In this document: positions 18,058 to 25,893 of the stretch, one piece after another | How positions within the stretch are numbered: the first letter of the stretch is position 1 | Layout: each line of letters starts with the position of its first letter | NCBI GenBank assembly: GCA_046160625.1 | Contig: JBJXGZ010000106.1 | Location: 1-64,000, forward strand | DNA from: M3007 sp046160625 | Lineage (GTDB): Bacteria; Bacteroidota; Bacteroidia; Chitinophagales; Saprospiraceae | Direction of reading: 5' to 3' | DNA: 64,000 nucleotides | Translations under genes and position numbers: made by a program | Notes under the pieces: generated by a model | The model's database searches: none | What the model was told of the DNA's origin: nothing | The model's input: the letters and a program-made list of their open reading frames with translations, nothing else

Positions 18058-18173
18058 CAACATGAGTCACCCCGGAGTTTGGGGTGGCATATCTACACCT
18101 CAGCTTTTGACTGAGTGATTTGTCATGTCGGAATGTAGCGAAGGTAAGCACACAACAGGGATGACTCATGTTG
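18058..18173. repeat. Wide inverted repeat downstream of a DM13 gene
   Basis: CAACATGAGTCACCCC (18058-18073) pairs with GGGATGACTCATGTTG (18158-18173) across 84 bases. Apart from this and the preceding hairpin, the 260-base gap between the convergent adhesin and DM13 genes holds no gene. Confidence 0.65.
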
Positions 18174-18175
18174 TA

Positions 18176-18625
18176 CTACTTCAATTCCGCGTTACCGAAT
18201 TGAACGCCAGCTGAAGCACACCATAGGATAGTAAATTTGAAATCATCACCGACGGCAGATTCTATTTTATAGAAACGTTCGCCTGCCATTGTGACCAAAT
18301 CCATGCGACGAAAAGAACCGGCTACACCTAGCGTCAGGTTCTGGTTTTTTGAAAGATACACCGTTACAGCCCCGGTTGATAGTGAAGCATTAAAGTCGGA
18401 GGCCAGGTGCAACCATTGGACATTTGCTTCATCTGAGCCGAGTTCCGCCGTTCCTTCGGCGTTGTACCCGTTTTGTTTTTCGAAAACACCAGAGCGTGCA
18501 ATACTGAACACCCCCATAGGTTTTGCAGTATTTGAGTCGGGGGAATCCGATGATGTATCCTCTTTTTGACAAGACAAGGCAGATATAAGCAAGCAAATTG
18601 GAAGGACATTTTTTAGTAATGACAT
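18176..18625 (-). CDS. DM13-domain lipoprotein (second copy)
   Basis: A 149-residue predicted lipoprotein with signal peptide MSLLKNVLPICLLISALSC and the lipid-attachment Cys in ALSC. After a short Asp/Ser linker comes a DM13 domain: GVFSIARSGVFEKQNG, LHLASDFNAS, VTVYLS, and the near-invariant FTILWCASAGVQFGNAELK ending with its single Cys. DM13 is described as a beta-sandwich with a conserved Cys proposed to take part in electron transfer; this is family knowledge and not proven here. It is a paralogue of the protein at 19595-20050 and lies downstream of the barrel gene on the same strand. The start at 18625 is chosen for the signal peptide; upstream codons overlap the barrel gene. Confidence 0.8.
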   Translation of the reverse strand: MSLLKNVLPICLLISALSCQKEDTSSDSPDSNTAKPMGVFSIARSGVFEKQNGYNAEGTAELGSDEANVQWLHLASDFNASLSTGAVTVYLSKNQNLTLGVAGSFRRMDLVTMAGERFYKIESAVGDDFKFTILWCASAGVQFGNAELK

Positions 18626-18656
18626 GGTATGATTTTTTAAAAAAACAGACACGGGT

Positions 18657-19499
18657 TCACCTTTCGTAAATAAGCCCAAGCGAAAAATACGGAGCAATGT
18701 AAATGTTTCGGAAGGGCGCAACCCAGTCGCCTCCAGTCAAATAAGTGGCAGAAACACCCCATTTCTTATTAATCTTGTAGAATGCTTCTGCGCTTGCGAG
18801 GGTGTAAGTAGTGGCATCGCCGCGTACAAAACCAAGTTCAGGGTGCTGACTTTCTCCGTTGCTAAATTGCGCCCGGAGTTTGGCATTTAGCCAAAGTTGT
18901 TTCAATGGATTGTAGCCAATTTCAGCGCCAAACTGATAAAGGTCTCTGAATTTCTTGCCTTTGTATTTTGTCCTGAAATCGTAGGCCGTAAATGCAGAGG
19001 CATAAAATTTCCCAAAGGATTTAGAGGCAGCTAGTGTGGCCCACACATTAAACTCACCATCACCTGTTGGCAGGTTGATTCGATCATCAGGGAATGTCTT
19101 ATTGGTCGCGTATGCATTGGCTCGTCCGGTTGGCAATTCAGGTGCGATGCTCAAGGATACAGGAAAGTGATTACCTGTCAGGCGATATTTTGCTTCCAGG
19201 CGCAGATCACCTACACCTGCGACGATCTCCGTAGTTTCAAAACTATTTAGGCGCAAAAGGGGGGCTTGAACGATAAAAGTAAGTCGTGGGCGAAAGCCGT
19301 ATTCTCCGTATAAATTGAATAAAGTTTGGCGATAATCACTTGTTTTCACTTCGTCTCCATTCGGGTTGAAATAGCGCTCGGCACTCAAGTGGGAGGCGTC
19401 AAATTTTAGGAACCAAGACTTTTGCGCGCGAGTCCAGCCACCTTGAGCCATCAAGAAAAAGGGGCAACTGACCAGGCTGATCAAGAGAATTCTTTTCAT
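18657..19499 (-). CDS. Outer-membrane beta-barrel protein
   Basis: A 280-residue secreted protein. The signal peptide is MKRILLISLVSCPFFLMAQG. The rest is alternating beta strands of a transporter-type barrel (LTFIVQAPLLRL, VGDLRLEAKYRLTG, FYASAFTAYDFRTKYKG, WGVSATYLTGGDWV), and the C-terminal strand ends YFSLGLIYER with an aromatic near the end, as in barrel proteins. It resembles MetA-pathway/phenol-degradation-type or short OmpA-like barrels, but no specific function is recognised. It lies between two DM13 lipoprotein genes (31- and 95-base gaps), so it is probably the channel or anchor of that set. The start at 19499 is set by the signal peptide; an in-frame codon at 19565 would add 22 non-signal residues. 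Confidence 0.75.
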   Translation of the reverse strand: MKRILLISLVSCPFFLMAQGGWTRAQKSWFLKFDASHLSAERYFNPNGDEVKTSDYRQTLFNLYGEYGFRPRLTFIVQAPLLRLNSFETTEIVAGVGDLRLEAKYRLTGNHFPVSLSIAPELPTGRANAYATNKTFPDDRINLPTGDGEFNVWATLAASKSFGKFYASAFTAYDFRTKYKGKKFRDLYQFGAEIGYNPLKQLWLNAKLRAQFSNGESQHPELGFVRGDATTYTLASAEAFYKINKKWGVSATYLTGGDWVAPFRNIYIAPYFSLGLIYER

Positions 19500-19594
19500 C
19501 TTCTGAATGAAATTTATGAAAAAAAACCGCTGAAAGGCCCGGCGATGGGAGCTAGTGCTACCCAAACGCCGGACACATCAGAAGATGATTGATA

Positions 19595-20050
19595 CTACTG
19601 CAGTTGCGCATAGCCAAAAGGCACGTTCGCCGATGCGCACCACAAAATGACGTGGGTGAATTTAGCCTCTGCCGCCGGGTTAAGCCTGAAATAGTTTTCG
19701 CCTGCAGTTGTGACTGGGCCCACCAGGCGAAGGTTAGGGTTTCCGTTGCCGGGATCAGGCACGAAGGTCATGGAAGTGCTAAGATAAACCGTCACTGTTC
19801 CAGTCGCGAAGTTCGTATTGAAATCAGTACCAAACTTGAGAAACTGGACTCCGTCTGCATCTGTGCCCAATTGAGTAACTCCTTTAGAGCCAGTGCCGTT
19901 TTGCTCTGTAAACGTACCGTTTTTAGAGACTGTAAAGGCTCCTTGCGGCTTAGTTGGGTCAACAATTACTTGAACTTCTTTTTCGCAGGAGGCGAAAAAA
20001 GCAGCTGAACTTAGAGAAAAGAGGGTGATGATAAGTGCATTGAGTTTCAT
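19595..20050 (-). CDS. DM13-domain lipoprotein (first copy)
   Basis: A 151-residue lipoprotein with signal MKLNALIITLFSLSSAAFFASC (lipobox FASC). The DM13 domain follows: PQGAFTVSKNGTFTEQNG, LGTDADGVQFLKFGTDFN, GTVTVYLSTSM, TTAGENYFRLN and the terminal VILWCASANVPFGYAQLQ with the conserved Cys. It is the first gene of a unit DM13-barrel-DM13. That unit starts 66 bases after the histidine-kinase stop and has its own operator/promoter at 20093-20126. Likely located in the periplasm-facing or outer membrane leaflet. The start at 20050 is preferred over an ATG two codons upstream. Confidence 0.8.
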   Translation of the reverse strand: MKLNALIITLFSLSSAAFFASCEKEVQVIVDPTKPQGAFTVSKNGTFTEQNGTGSKGVTQLGTDADGVQFLKFGTDFNTNFATGTVTVYLSTSMTFVPDPGNGNPNLRLVGPVTTAGENYFRLNPAAEAKFTHVILWCASANVPFGYAQLQ

Positions 20051-20092
20051 AATCAATCAACTTTTGTTTTAGTTAAAAATTAAATTCTAAGA

Positions 20093-20126
20093 CAAAAGTG
20101 AAACTCAATTATCACGAAAGTATCAC
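20093..20126 (-). promoter_or_regulatory. Response-regulator operator and promoter of the DM13-barrel unit
   Basis: Reading the minus strand, GTGATA (20126-20121), five bases, GTGATA (20115-20110), nine bases, then CACTTTTG (20100-20093) as a -7 element (nAnnTTTG). The same arrangement with the same spacings precedes the response-regulator gene at 22339-22372. The 11-base period of the direct repeat is the normal binding layout of OmpR-family dimers. The upstream half-site overlaps the histidine-kinase stop codon. Confidence 0.65.
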
Positions 20127-21601
20127 GCTACTGCTGCATCTGGCGAATAGATCGGTAGGGTAAATCGGAAAGTTGTGAGGGCATCGCTTGATTCGGCCCA
20201 AACGCGCTGGCCATGAAGTTCCACAACCTTTTTGACCACCGTAAGCCCAAGGCCGGTACTGTCTTTTTTGCGGTTGGAGGATTTGAAATATCGGTCAAAA
20301 ACCTGATCAAGGTGCGCCTCCGGAATTGGGTCACCGCTGTTGCAAACCTTGAAATTCAAGACATTATCTTTTTCAAAAACGGTAAACATCACAAAACCTC
20401 CTTCGTAAACAAAGCGAAGTGCATTGTCCATAAGGTTTTGTAGTACGCGGTCAATCCACCGTAGATCGGCTAGCGCTAAAGGCAAGTTTTCGGAAAAATC
20501 CGTGAGTAGTTTAACCTGTTTGGCTTCGGCCTGCAACTGGTATTTTTGGAGTATATCCTGGGCCAGTTCAGCAATATTGAATGGTTCCGGCTCGATTTGA
20601 ATTTGACCAGATTCCAGTTTGGACAAATCAAAAAGGTCGGTGACCAGCCGGTTGAGTCGCTTGGATTCAGCCAGTGCTACATTGAGAAATTTTTCCTGTT
20701 CAGCGTCAGAAAGCTGGGCTTTTTTTAGAATTACCGTTTCCAAATAGCCCAAAATGCTGGCCATAGGCGTGCGTAGGTCATGTGACAGGTTTGCGATCAT
20801 TTCACGGCGAAAATTATCGAGCGAAGTCACTTGTTCAAGACTCTGCTGGAGTTGGGCGTTAATTCGTTTGTTTTCTTTGTTTGCAGCTGCAAGGGCCTCT
20901 TTGTTTATGCGCTCTTTGCGCAGGATTGGTTGTAGAATCCGAACAAGAAGCACTAGAAAGAAAGCACCCACCAGCGAAGTGATCATCAAATTTCGAAACA
21001 CGAGATTGCTGGCATGTGCCATGAACTCATCAAACTTTTGATCCGCTTGTACCAATGCCACCGTTTCCCCCTTGCTGTTTTTTACTGCTGCAAATGCGGA
21101 TAGCCAAGTGCCAAATTCGTCTTGATAACGTGGAATCATAGCTCCCTCGGCGTGTTTTTCCATAAGCGATGCGGGAGCTGAATGATATGGGTGTCGGAAA
21201 TAGGGCATCTCTGCGGAAGTCACGCCAAAGTAGCATGCGTTATTGCTGTCTAATACGATCGTGTAAATGGGCGTACCGAGCATATTACCTTGAAAACTCC
21301 TTTGAAGCACCTGATGGATGGCTAAGTAATCGGGGTTCTCCTTAGGCGATAGAATCGCATCCATCTTGGAGTGTTTGGCCATAAGCCGTTGGTGTGCATC
21401 CCCGTCAATCTGCATAGCAAGTGTATACACAATGCCATTAAGCCGCATTAGGCTGGCATTTTCAGCTTCTGCAAGACCATTGAAATATTCCAGCGATAAA
21501 AAATAAGAAATAAGCAGCAGGAATGCCACAAATACAGTGGTCATAACCCAGCGTAGCCGAGATTTTGCGGAATAATCCAATTCAATTTCTGGCTTTGACA
21601 T
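20123..21601 (-). CDS. Membrane sensor histidine kinase
   Basis: A 492-residue sensor with two transmembrane helices (about 18-38 and 204-223) enclosing a periplasmic sensory region of about 165 residues. A coiled linker (about 225-265) leads to the HisKA domain with His274 in the H-box NLSHDLRTPMA. The HATPase region has DNALRF (N-box), VCNSGDPIP (G1), VFDRYFKS (F-box) and STGLGLTVVKKVV (G2). It autophosphorylates on His274 and should pass the phosphate to the response regulator whose stop codon overlaps its start (TGATG, one shared base). The stimulus is unknown; genomic context points to the DM13/barrel unit downstream as the regulated target. Confidence 0.93.
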   Translation of the reverse strand: MSKPEIELDYSAKSRLRWVMTTVFVAFLLLISYFLSLEYFNGLAEAENASLMRLNGIVYTLAMQIDGDAHQRLMAKHSKMDAILSPKENPDYLAIHQVLQRSFQGNMLGTPIYTIVLDSNNACYFGVTSAEMPYFRHPYHSAPASLMEKHAEGAMIPRYQDEFGTWLSAFAAVKNSKGETVALVQADQKFDEFMAHASNLVFRNLMITSLVGAFFLVLLVRILQPILRKERINKEALAAANKENKRINAQLQQSLEQVTSLDNFRREMIANLSHDLRTPMASILGYLETVILKKAQLSDAEQEKFLNVALAESKRLNRLVTDLFDLSKLESGQIQIEPEPFNIAELAQDILQKYQLQAEAKQVKLLTDFSENLPLALADLRWIDRVLQNLMDNALRFVYEGGFVMFTVFEKDNVLNFKVCNSGDPIPEAHLDQVFDRYFKSSNRKKDSTGLGLTVVKKVVELHGQRVWAESSDALTTFRFTLPIYSPDAAVA

Positions 21602-22305
21602 CAGAGTTCCTCATTGAATTTGTAGCCTCGCCCCCAGGCCGTCAGAATGTAGCTGGGGCGTGTCAAGTCAGGTTCAATTTTGGCGCGCAGACGATTGATA
21701 TGCGAATTAACGGTATGTTCCATCCCTTCGAATTGTTCGCCCCAAATCTCATCCAATATTTCCAATCGTGTGTACGGGCGACCCGGATTTTGCATAAATA
21801 ACTGGAGTAATTCGAATTCTTTGTTGGTCAGTTCGATACGGGTAGCCCCTTTTTGCACACTGCGCAGTTCTAAATCCATAATAATTCCACCACGTTCTAT
21901 GCGCTGCAATTGTTCTTCCAGTTGGTTGCTTTCGCGCCGTGTGCGACGAAGAATGGATTTGATTCTTGCCAAAAGCTCGCCAGTGCTGAAAGGTTTGGTA
22001 AGGTAATCATCTGCCCCCATCTCGAGACCCGCAATTTTGTCCTGTTCCTCAGAACGAGCCGTGAGCATCAATACCGGAATATATTGTTTGCGCAAACGCA
22101 ATTGCCTGCAAATCTCCAAGCCACTCAGACCTGGGAGCATCAGGTCAAGCACGAGAAAGTCATAATTCCCGCTTAAGGCTTCATCCAATCCTTGCCAGCC
22201 ATGATATTTAACCGTCACCACAGCAGGCAGGTCCCGCAAGTGGATTGCTATCAAATCAGCGATGTTGGGGTCATCTTCGACCACAAGGATCTTTATAACA
22301 GTCAT
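21601..22305 (-). CDS. OmpR-family response regulator
   Basis: A 234-residue two-domain regulator. The receiver domain has acidic residues EDD (10-12), phospho-acceptor Asp54 in LVLDLMLPG, Thr in MLTAR and Lys in YLTKPF. A winged-helix Trans_Reg_C domain (about 135-230) carries LTNKEFELLQLFMQNPG, EILDEIWG and the C-terminal wing ILTAWGRGYKF. It is first gene of a two-gene operon with the kinase, overlapping by one base. A candidate autoregulatory operator lies at 22356-22372, and the identical site lies before the DM13 unit. Confidence 0.95.
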   Translation of the reverse strand: MTVIKILVVEDDPNIADLIAIHLRDLPAVVTVKYHGWQGLDEALSGNYDFLVLDLMLPGLSGLEICRQLRLRKQYIPVLMLTARSEEQDKIAGLEMGADDYLTKPFSTGELLARIKSILRRTRRESNQLEEQLQRIERGGIIMDLELRSVQKGATRIELTNKEFELLQLFMQNPGRPYTRLEILDEIWGEQFEGMEHTVNSHINRLRAKIEPDLTRPSYILTAWGRGYKFNEEL

Positions 22306-22338
22306 AATTGCTTTTTTTCGACCACGTTCCTAAACCCA

Positions 22339-22372
22339 CAAATATTGGGCTGAATTATCACAAGAGTATCAC
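22339..22372 (-). promoter_or_regulatory. Autoregulatory operator and promoter of the response-regulator operon
   Basis: On the minus strand, GTGATA (22372-22367), CTCTT, GTGATA (22361-22356), ATT and six more bases, then AATATTTG (22346-22339) as a -7-like element (nAnnTTTG). Spacings are identical to those at 20093-20126, and the bases shared beyond the two hexamers (ATT-AG) strengthen the match. Confidence 0.65.
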
Positions 22373-22514
22373 AATTTTAGAAACCTGACAGTCTTTAACG
22401 CTGAGAAATAATGGGCTGTTAGACACAATATCAACTTCCGCTGGCTTCCAGATTCCTTTCAGGTAATCCTTACAGGTCTTGAAAAACTGCGGGGTTTTTT
22501 CAATTCCAGGCCCT

Positions 22515-22551
22515 AAAACCTCGTAGGTTTTAAAAATCTACGAGGTTTTTT
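22515..22551. repeat. Hairpin of the ACCTCGTAGG family
   Basis: A 12-bp stem (22515-22526 with 22538-22549) ending in a T run. It is related to the perfect palindrome inside rlmD at 9195-9227. The 486-base gap between the response regulator and the next gene otherwise holds the operator, this hairpin, an AT-rich stretch (22555-22640), a promoter and another hairpin. Confidence 0.75.
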
Positions 22552-22658
22552 ATAAAAAAAGTGAAAAAATATTTTATCACAAATAGATGATAATCAGTCG
22601 TTTAATAAAATTTATAAAAAAAATTTCAAAAGTACCCGGCAAAAATAGGTTCTATGTA

Positions 22659-22690
22659 TTGCAAAGAACCTTTCGCTACCATTATCTTTG
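22659..22690 (+). promoter_or_regulatory. Candidate promoter of the PadR-PspC unit
   Basis: TTG at 22659-22661 and TATCTTTG at 22683-22690 are 21 bases apart, within the Bacteroidota range, after a very AT-rich stretch. Transcription would start near 22697 and run through the hairpin at 22719-22768 into the small secreted protein gene. Confidence 0.5.
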
Positions 22691-22718
22691 CACCACCTAG
22701 TAAGAGACACTAGACAGT

Positions 22719-22768
22719 TGGACATTGGACGCTAGACCTTTTGAGCCAATGTCCAATGTCCAATGTCC
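22719..22768. repeat. Tandem-word hairpin in the leader of the PadR unit
   Basis: TTGGACATTGGAC (22719-22731) faces CAATGTCC repeated three times (22747-22768), so alternative pairings are possible. It would lie in the 5' leader of the transcript. Confidence 0.6.
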
Positions 22769-22791
22769 ATAAGTTCAACATCAATTAAGCT

Positions 22792-23031
22792 ATGCAACCA
22801 AAAGTTAAAATCACCCTTTCCGTTTTCACCTTCGTAGCCATGGTGCTCACAGGTTTGGCGGCTGCAGAGCAAGTGCCTACCACCCAGCCTAAGGGCGGCG
22901 AACCACTGCTCTCTCCCAGTATTATCAGCTTGAGTCCAAAGTTGATGCGCAAGAAAAACCAATTTGAAAAAGACGACAAGATGATTCGGGAACTTGACTC
23001 ACTTGTACTCAACCGCAAACCAGCGAAATAA
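22792..23031 (+). CDS. Small secreted protein of unknown function
   Basis: A 79-residue protein not recognised as any family. It has a probable signal peptide (MQPKVKITLSVFTFVAMVLTGLAAAEQ), so a mature peptide of about 53 residues rich in Pro, Ser and Lys would be exported. The mature part has no Cys. It precedes the PadR gene by 35 bases on the same strand and would be the first gene of the unit from the promoter at 22659-22690. Codon use matches the neighbours. Reality as a gene is likely but not certain. Confidence 0.55.
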   Translation: MQPKVKITLSVFTFVAMVLTGLAAAEQVPTTQPKGGEPLLSPSIISLSPKLMRKKNQFEKDDKMIRELDSLVLNRKPAK

Positions 23032-23066
23032 TTTCGCGCTACACTCATCTGAACAATGTAAAAATT

Positions 23067-23525
23067 ATGGATATCGAAAATGCAAAAGCGCAGATGCGCA
23101 AGGGGGTGCTCGAACTATGCATCCTTGCCATCATCGAGGAGGACGAGGTGTATCCAGGAGACATCATTTCGAGGCTCAAAACAAACGACCTCATTGTGGT
23201 GGATGGTACCCTCTACCCGCTCCTTACCCGTCTGAAAAATGACGGTCTCTTAGACTACACCTGGCGCGAAAGCAATGCTGGGCCACCGCGCAAGTATTTC
23301 AAAATCACGGAGGTAGGCCGACAATTCCTAGAAGCACTCAGCAGCAGCTGGAATCAACTCGTGCATTCGGTAGCGCAGACTGTCGGGAAACCGCCAGCGG
23401 CGAAAAAGCCCCGAAAAACAGAACCAAGCGCAGCCGCCGATTTTGCCGCCGAAGATTTGACGAAGGCGGAAAAAACAGCGAAAAAGGGCGGACAGACAAT
23501 AGATGAACCGACAACCAACAACTAA
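23067..23525 (+). CDS. PadR-family transcriptional regulator
   Basis: A 152-residue DNA-binding protein. The PadR winged helix covers residues about 1-95, with MRKGVLELCILAIIEE, DGTLYPLLTRLKNDGLL and the wing GPPRKYFKITEVGRQ. The remaining about 55 residues are a Lys/Ala/Glu-rich disordered tail. PadR proteins are usually repressors that respond to small molecules or stress. The gene lies 9 bases before the PspC-domain gene, a pairing common in Bacteroidota, and probably controls it. Confidence 0.92.
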   Translation: MDIENAKAQMRKGVLELCILAIIEEDEVYPGDIISRLKTNDLIVVDGTLYPLLTRLKNDGLLDYTWRESNAGPPRKYFKITEVGRQFLEALSSSWNQLVHSVAQTVGKPPAAKKPRKTEPSAAADFAAEDLTKAEKTAKKGGQTIDEPTTNN

Positions 23526-23534
23526 CATAAAGCA

Positions 23535-25724
23535 ATGAACAAGATACTGAATATCAATTTGGGCGGATACGCCCTCACCATAGACGACGATGCCTACGAG
23601 TACCTTTCGGGCTACCTGGATAGCATTCGCCGCCGGTTCAGCGAAAGCGAGGGCCGTGATGAAATCATTGGCGATATCGAAGCCAGACTTGGCGAACTCA
23701 TTAGCCAGGAAATGGGGTCGCGTACCATCGTCATGTTACCCGATGCCGAAGCCGCCGTTGCTATCATGGGCAAACCCGAAGATTTTGGCGGAGAGGAAGC
23801 CGGTGGCAGTAGCAGTAGCAGTAAAAAGGGCGGAAAGACCGCCGTTCGTACCGGGAAACGCCTTTTCCGCGACGAAGATGATGCCGTGGTGGCAGGTGTC
23901 TGCTCGGGCCTTTCGGCCTACTTCGGCATACAAGATCCGGTGTGGATGCGCCTGATTTTTGTGCTGCTGGCCTTTGCCTCTTTTGGGTTCTGGATGCCGG
24001 CATACGTGCTCATCTGGATACTGGTAGCCCCTGCCAGAACTGCTGCCGACCGACTGGCCATGCGTGGCGAGCAAGTGAATATGGACAACATCGCCCGCGA
24101 GGTGGAAGACGGCTTTGATCGTTTGGGTAAAAAAGTAAACGAGTTCAGCGGTGATGCCGCCCGCAAAGGAAGCTCAGGTGCGCAAAACGTGGTGAGTACA
24201 GGAGTGACCGCCATCGGACAGGCCTTTGGGCTTCTGCTGCGCTTTATCGCCAAATTCGCTGCCCTGATTGCCATACTTATCGGCATCGCGCTGCTCATAG
24301 CATTGGCCGCAGGCTGGATCGGGAGTATTATGGGATTGCTCATCGGTGCGCCATATCTGGAATATTTCAGCCCCTTCTCTGCTGGCTGGACCTGGTTTGG
24401 GGTCATCACCCTGTTTTTTCTACTGGGCATACCGGCCATTGCACTAGTGCTGTTTTTCTCACGGATATTGTTCAAAACCCGCACTCCTTCCTGGGTAAAC
24501 GGCAGTCTTACTGCCTTATTTATTCTGAGCGTTATTGCGGCATTTTCTATGGTGCCCTTTGCCGTAAAGGAATACAGTCAATCTGGCTCGGTCTCCAAAG
24601 AAATCAGCCTTTCAGATCTACGTTCTGACACCCTGCGTGTAGAGGCCGTGGCAGACAGACTCGGTGGAAGGCGCTATCAGGGAGATTTTGATTTTGATGA
24701 AGATGGTGTGCGCATTAATGACAACGGCATGGAGATGCGTTGCCCGCTCGAAATTCGTGTCATACCCAGTCGCGATGGTCAATATCATGTCACACAAATC
24801 ATCAAATCGCAAGGTGCATCGAATTTGAGCGCACAGGAAAATGCCGACCGGGTGACCTACAGCGCTATTTTTTCTGGCAGCACTCTAAAAGTGCCGACTT
24901 CGTACACGGTTTCGAAAGGGGAAAAATGGCGGGTGCAAAGAGTTCGTATCAACATTGAAGTGCCAATGGGTAAAAACATCACGTTTGACGAGGCCATTCA
25001 CGATTATGCTGGGGCAGACGTGGACGAATACGACGACGAGAACAACAGAAACTATATCTCGCGTCGCCCTGGAAAGATTTTCCGCATGGGCGCCGATGGT
25101 TTGGTGTGTGCCGATTGCCCAAACATGGGCGACAAAGGTTATCGCTCCGACCGTAACTACGAGAATTTTATCCTGGAAGGTGATTTCACTACTGAAATCC
25201 GACAGGGCAACGATTTTCGGGTGGAAATAGAAGGCCCGAACGGAGAGAAAGACAAGGTTCAAAAAATTCAGACGGGCGATAAGATCACGTTCACTACCAA
25301 TGGAAAATCCACCAATGGGGCTGTGAAAATTATGATCCAAACGCCCACATTCACTTCACTCCATGCAGACAACACAGGCGAGATCACCATCCGGGGTTTC
25401 GACGAGCACCAAGCCAGTATAACTGCTAGCGGCAATAGCAAAATCAAAGCCTATATGGATGTTTCGAGTGAGTTTAACATCGCACTTTCAGGTAAGGCAT
25501 CGCTCGATTTGACAGGCAAAGGCAACTTTATAGATGCGAGCCTGAGCGACAACTCGGTGCTGGAAGCCACCAACTGGACCTCTGATCGCGTGGAAGTTTC
25601 TGCTTCCGACAATGCAAAAGCCCGGGTTTTTGCCAAGGACGATGCGCTGGTTATTTCGACCGGGCAGAGTACGGTGAGAGTAGATGGGGGAGCGAGTGTT
25701 CGGAATAGAAGGGAGGAGAATTGA
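23535..25724 (+). CDS. PspC-domain membrane protein with C-terminal adhesin-like beta region
   Basis: A 729-residue inner-membrane protein. The N-terminal about 90 residues (LNINLGGYALTIDDDAYEYL...) form a small folded part. A PspC domain (about 108-175) carries LFRDEDDAVVAGVCSGLSAYFGIQDPVWMRLIF. Further hydrophobic helices lie around 230-355. The C-terminal about 350 residues are a beta-rich, DUF2807-like region with repeated short strands (ITASGNSKIKAYMDVSS, LSGKASLDLTGKG, VSASDNAKARVF). PspC proteins sense or counter cell-envelope stress. Co-transcription with PadR suggests a stress-controlled pair. Which side the beta domain faces is not shown by sequence. Confidence 0.88.
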   Translation: MNKILNINLGGYALTIDDDAYEYLSGYLDSIRRRFSESEGRDEIIGDIEARLGELISQEMGSRTIVMLPDAEAAVAIMGKPEDFGGEEAGGSSSSSKKGGKTAVRTGKRLFRDEDDAVVAGVCSGLSAYFGIQDPVWMRLIFVLLAFASFGFWMPAYVLIWILVAPARTAADRLAMRGEQVNMDNIAREVEDGFDRLGKKVNEFSGDAARKGSSGAQNVVSTGVTAIGQAFGLLLRFIAKFAALIAILIGIALLIALAAGWIGSIMGLLIGAPYLEYFSPFSAGWTWFGVITLFFLLGIPAIALVLFFSRILFKTRTPSWVNGSLTALFILSVIAAFSMVPFAVKEYSQSGSVSKEISLSDLRSDTLRVEAVADRLGGRRYQGDFDFDEDGVRINDNGMEMRCPLEIRVIPSRDGQYHVTQIIKSQGASNLSAQENADRVTYSAIFSGSTLKVPTSYTVSKGEKWRVQRVRINIEVPMGKNITFDEAIHDYAGADVDEYDDENNRNYISRRPGKIFRMGADGLVCADCPNMGDKGYRSDRNYENFILEGDFTTEIRQGNDFRVEIEGPNGEKDKVQKIQTGDKITFTTNGKSTNGAVKIMIQTPTFTSLHADNTGEITIRGFDEHQASITASGNSKIKAYMDVSSEFNIALSGKASLDLTGKGNFIDASLSDNSVLEATNWTSDRVEVSASDNAKARVFAKDDALVISTGQSTVRVDGGASVRNRREEN

Positions 25725-25749
25725 GGGGTTGTAATATTGAGATATTGGG

Positions 25750-25858
25750 ATATTGGGATATTAGGATATTGGGATATTAGTCAACAGTCCGCCCTTGCGA
25801 TTTTGAATCGTGGGGGCGGGCTGTTGACTAATATCCCAATATCCCAATATCCCAATAC
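25750..25858. repeat. 45-bp stem hairpin made of GGATATT words
   Basis: Positions 25750-25794 pair with 25814-25858 with about three mismatches, several of them G-U. Most of each arm is tandem GGGATATT/AATATCCC, followed by TTAGTCAACAG-CCCGCCC. It fills the gap after the PspC gene and may end that transcript. The left tandem extends a few units further out (from about 25735). Confidence 0.85.
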
Positions 25859-25866
25859 ACTTTTTC

Positions 25867-25874
25867 TACCTTTG
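25867..25874 (+). promoter_or_regulatory. Possible -7 element before the SIR2-TIR gene
   Basis: TACCTTTG at 25867-25874 fits TAnnTTTG and lies 20 bases before the ATG. The -33 position falls in the hairpin arm and shows no TTTG, so support is partial. Confidence 0.4.
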
Positions 25875-25893
25875 TGGAATACTCCGCATTTAC

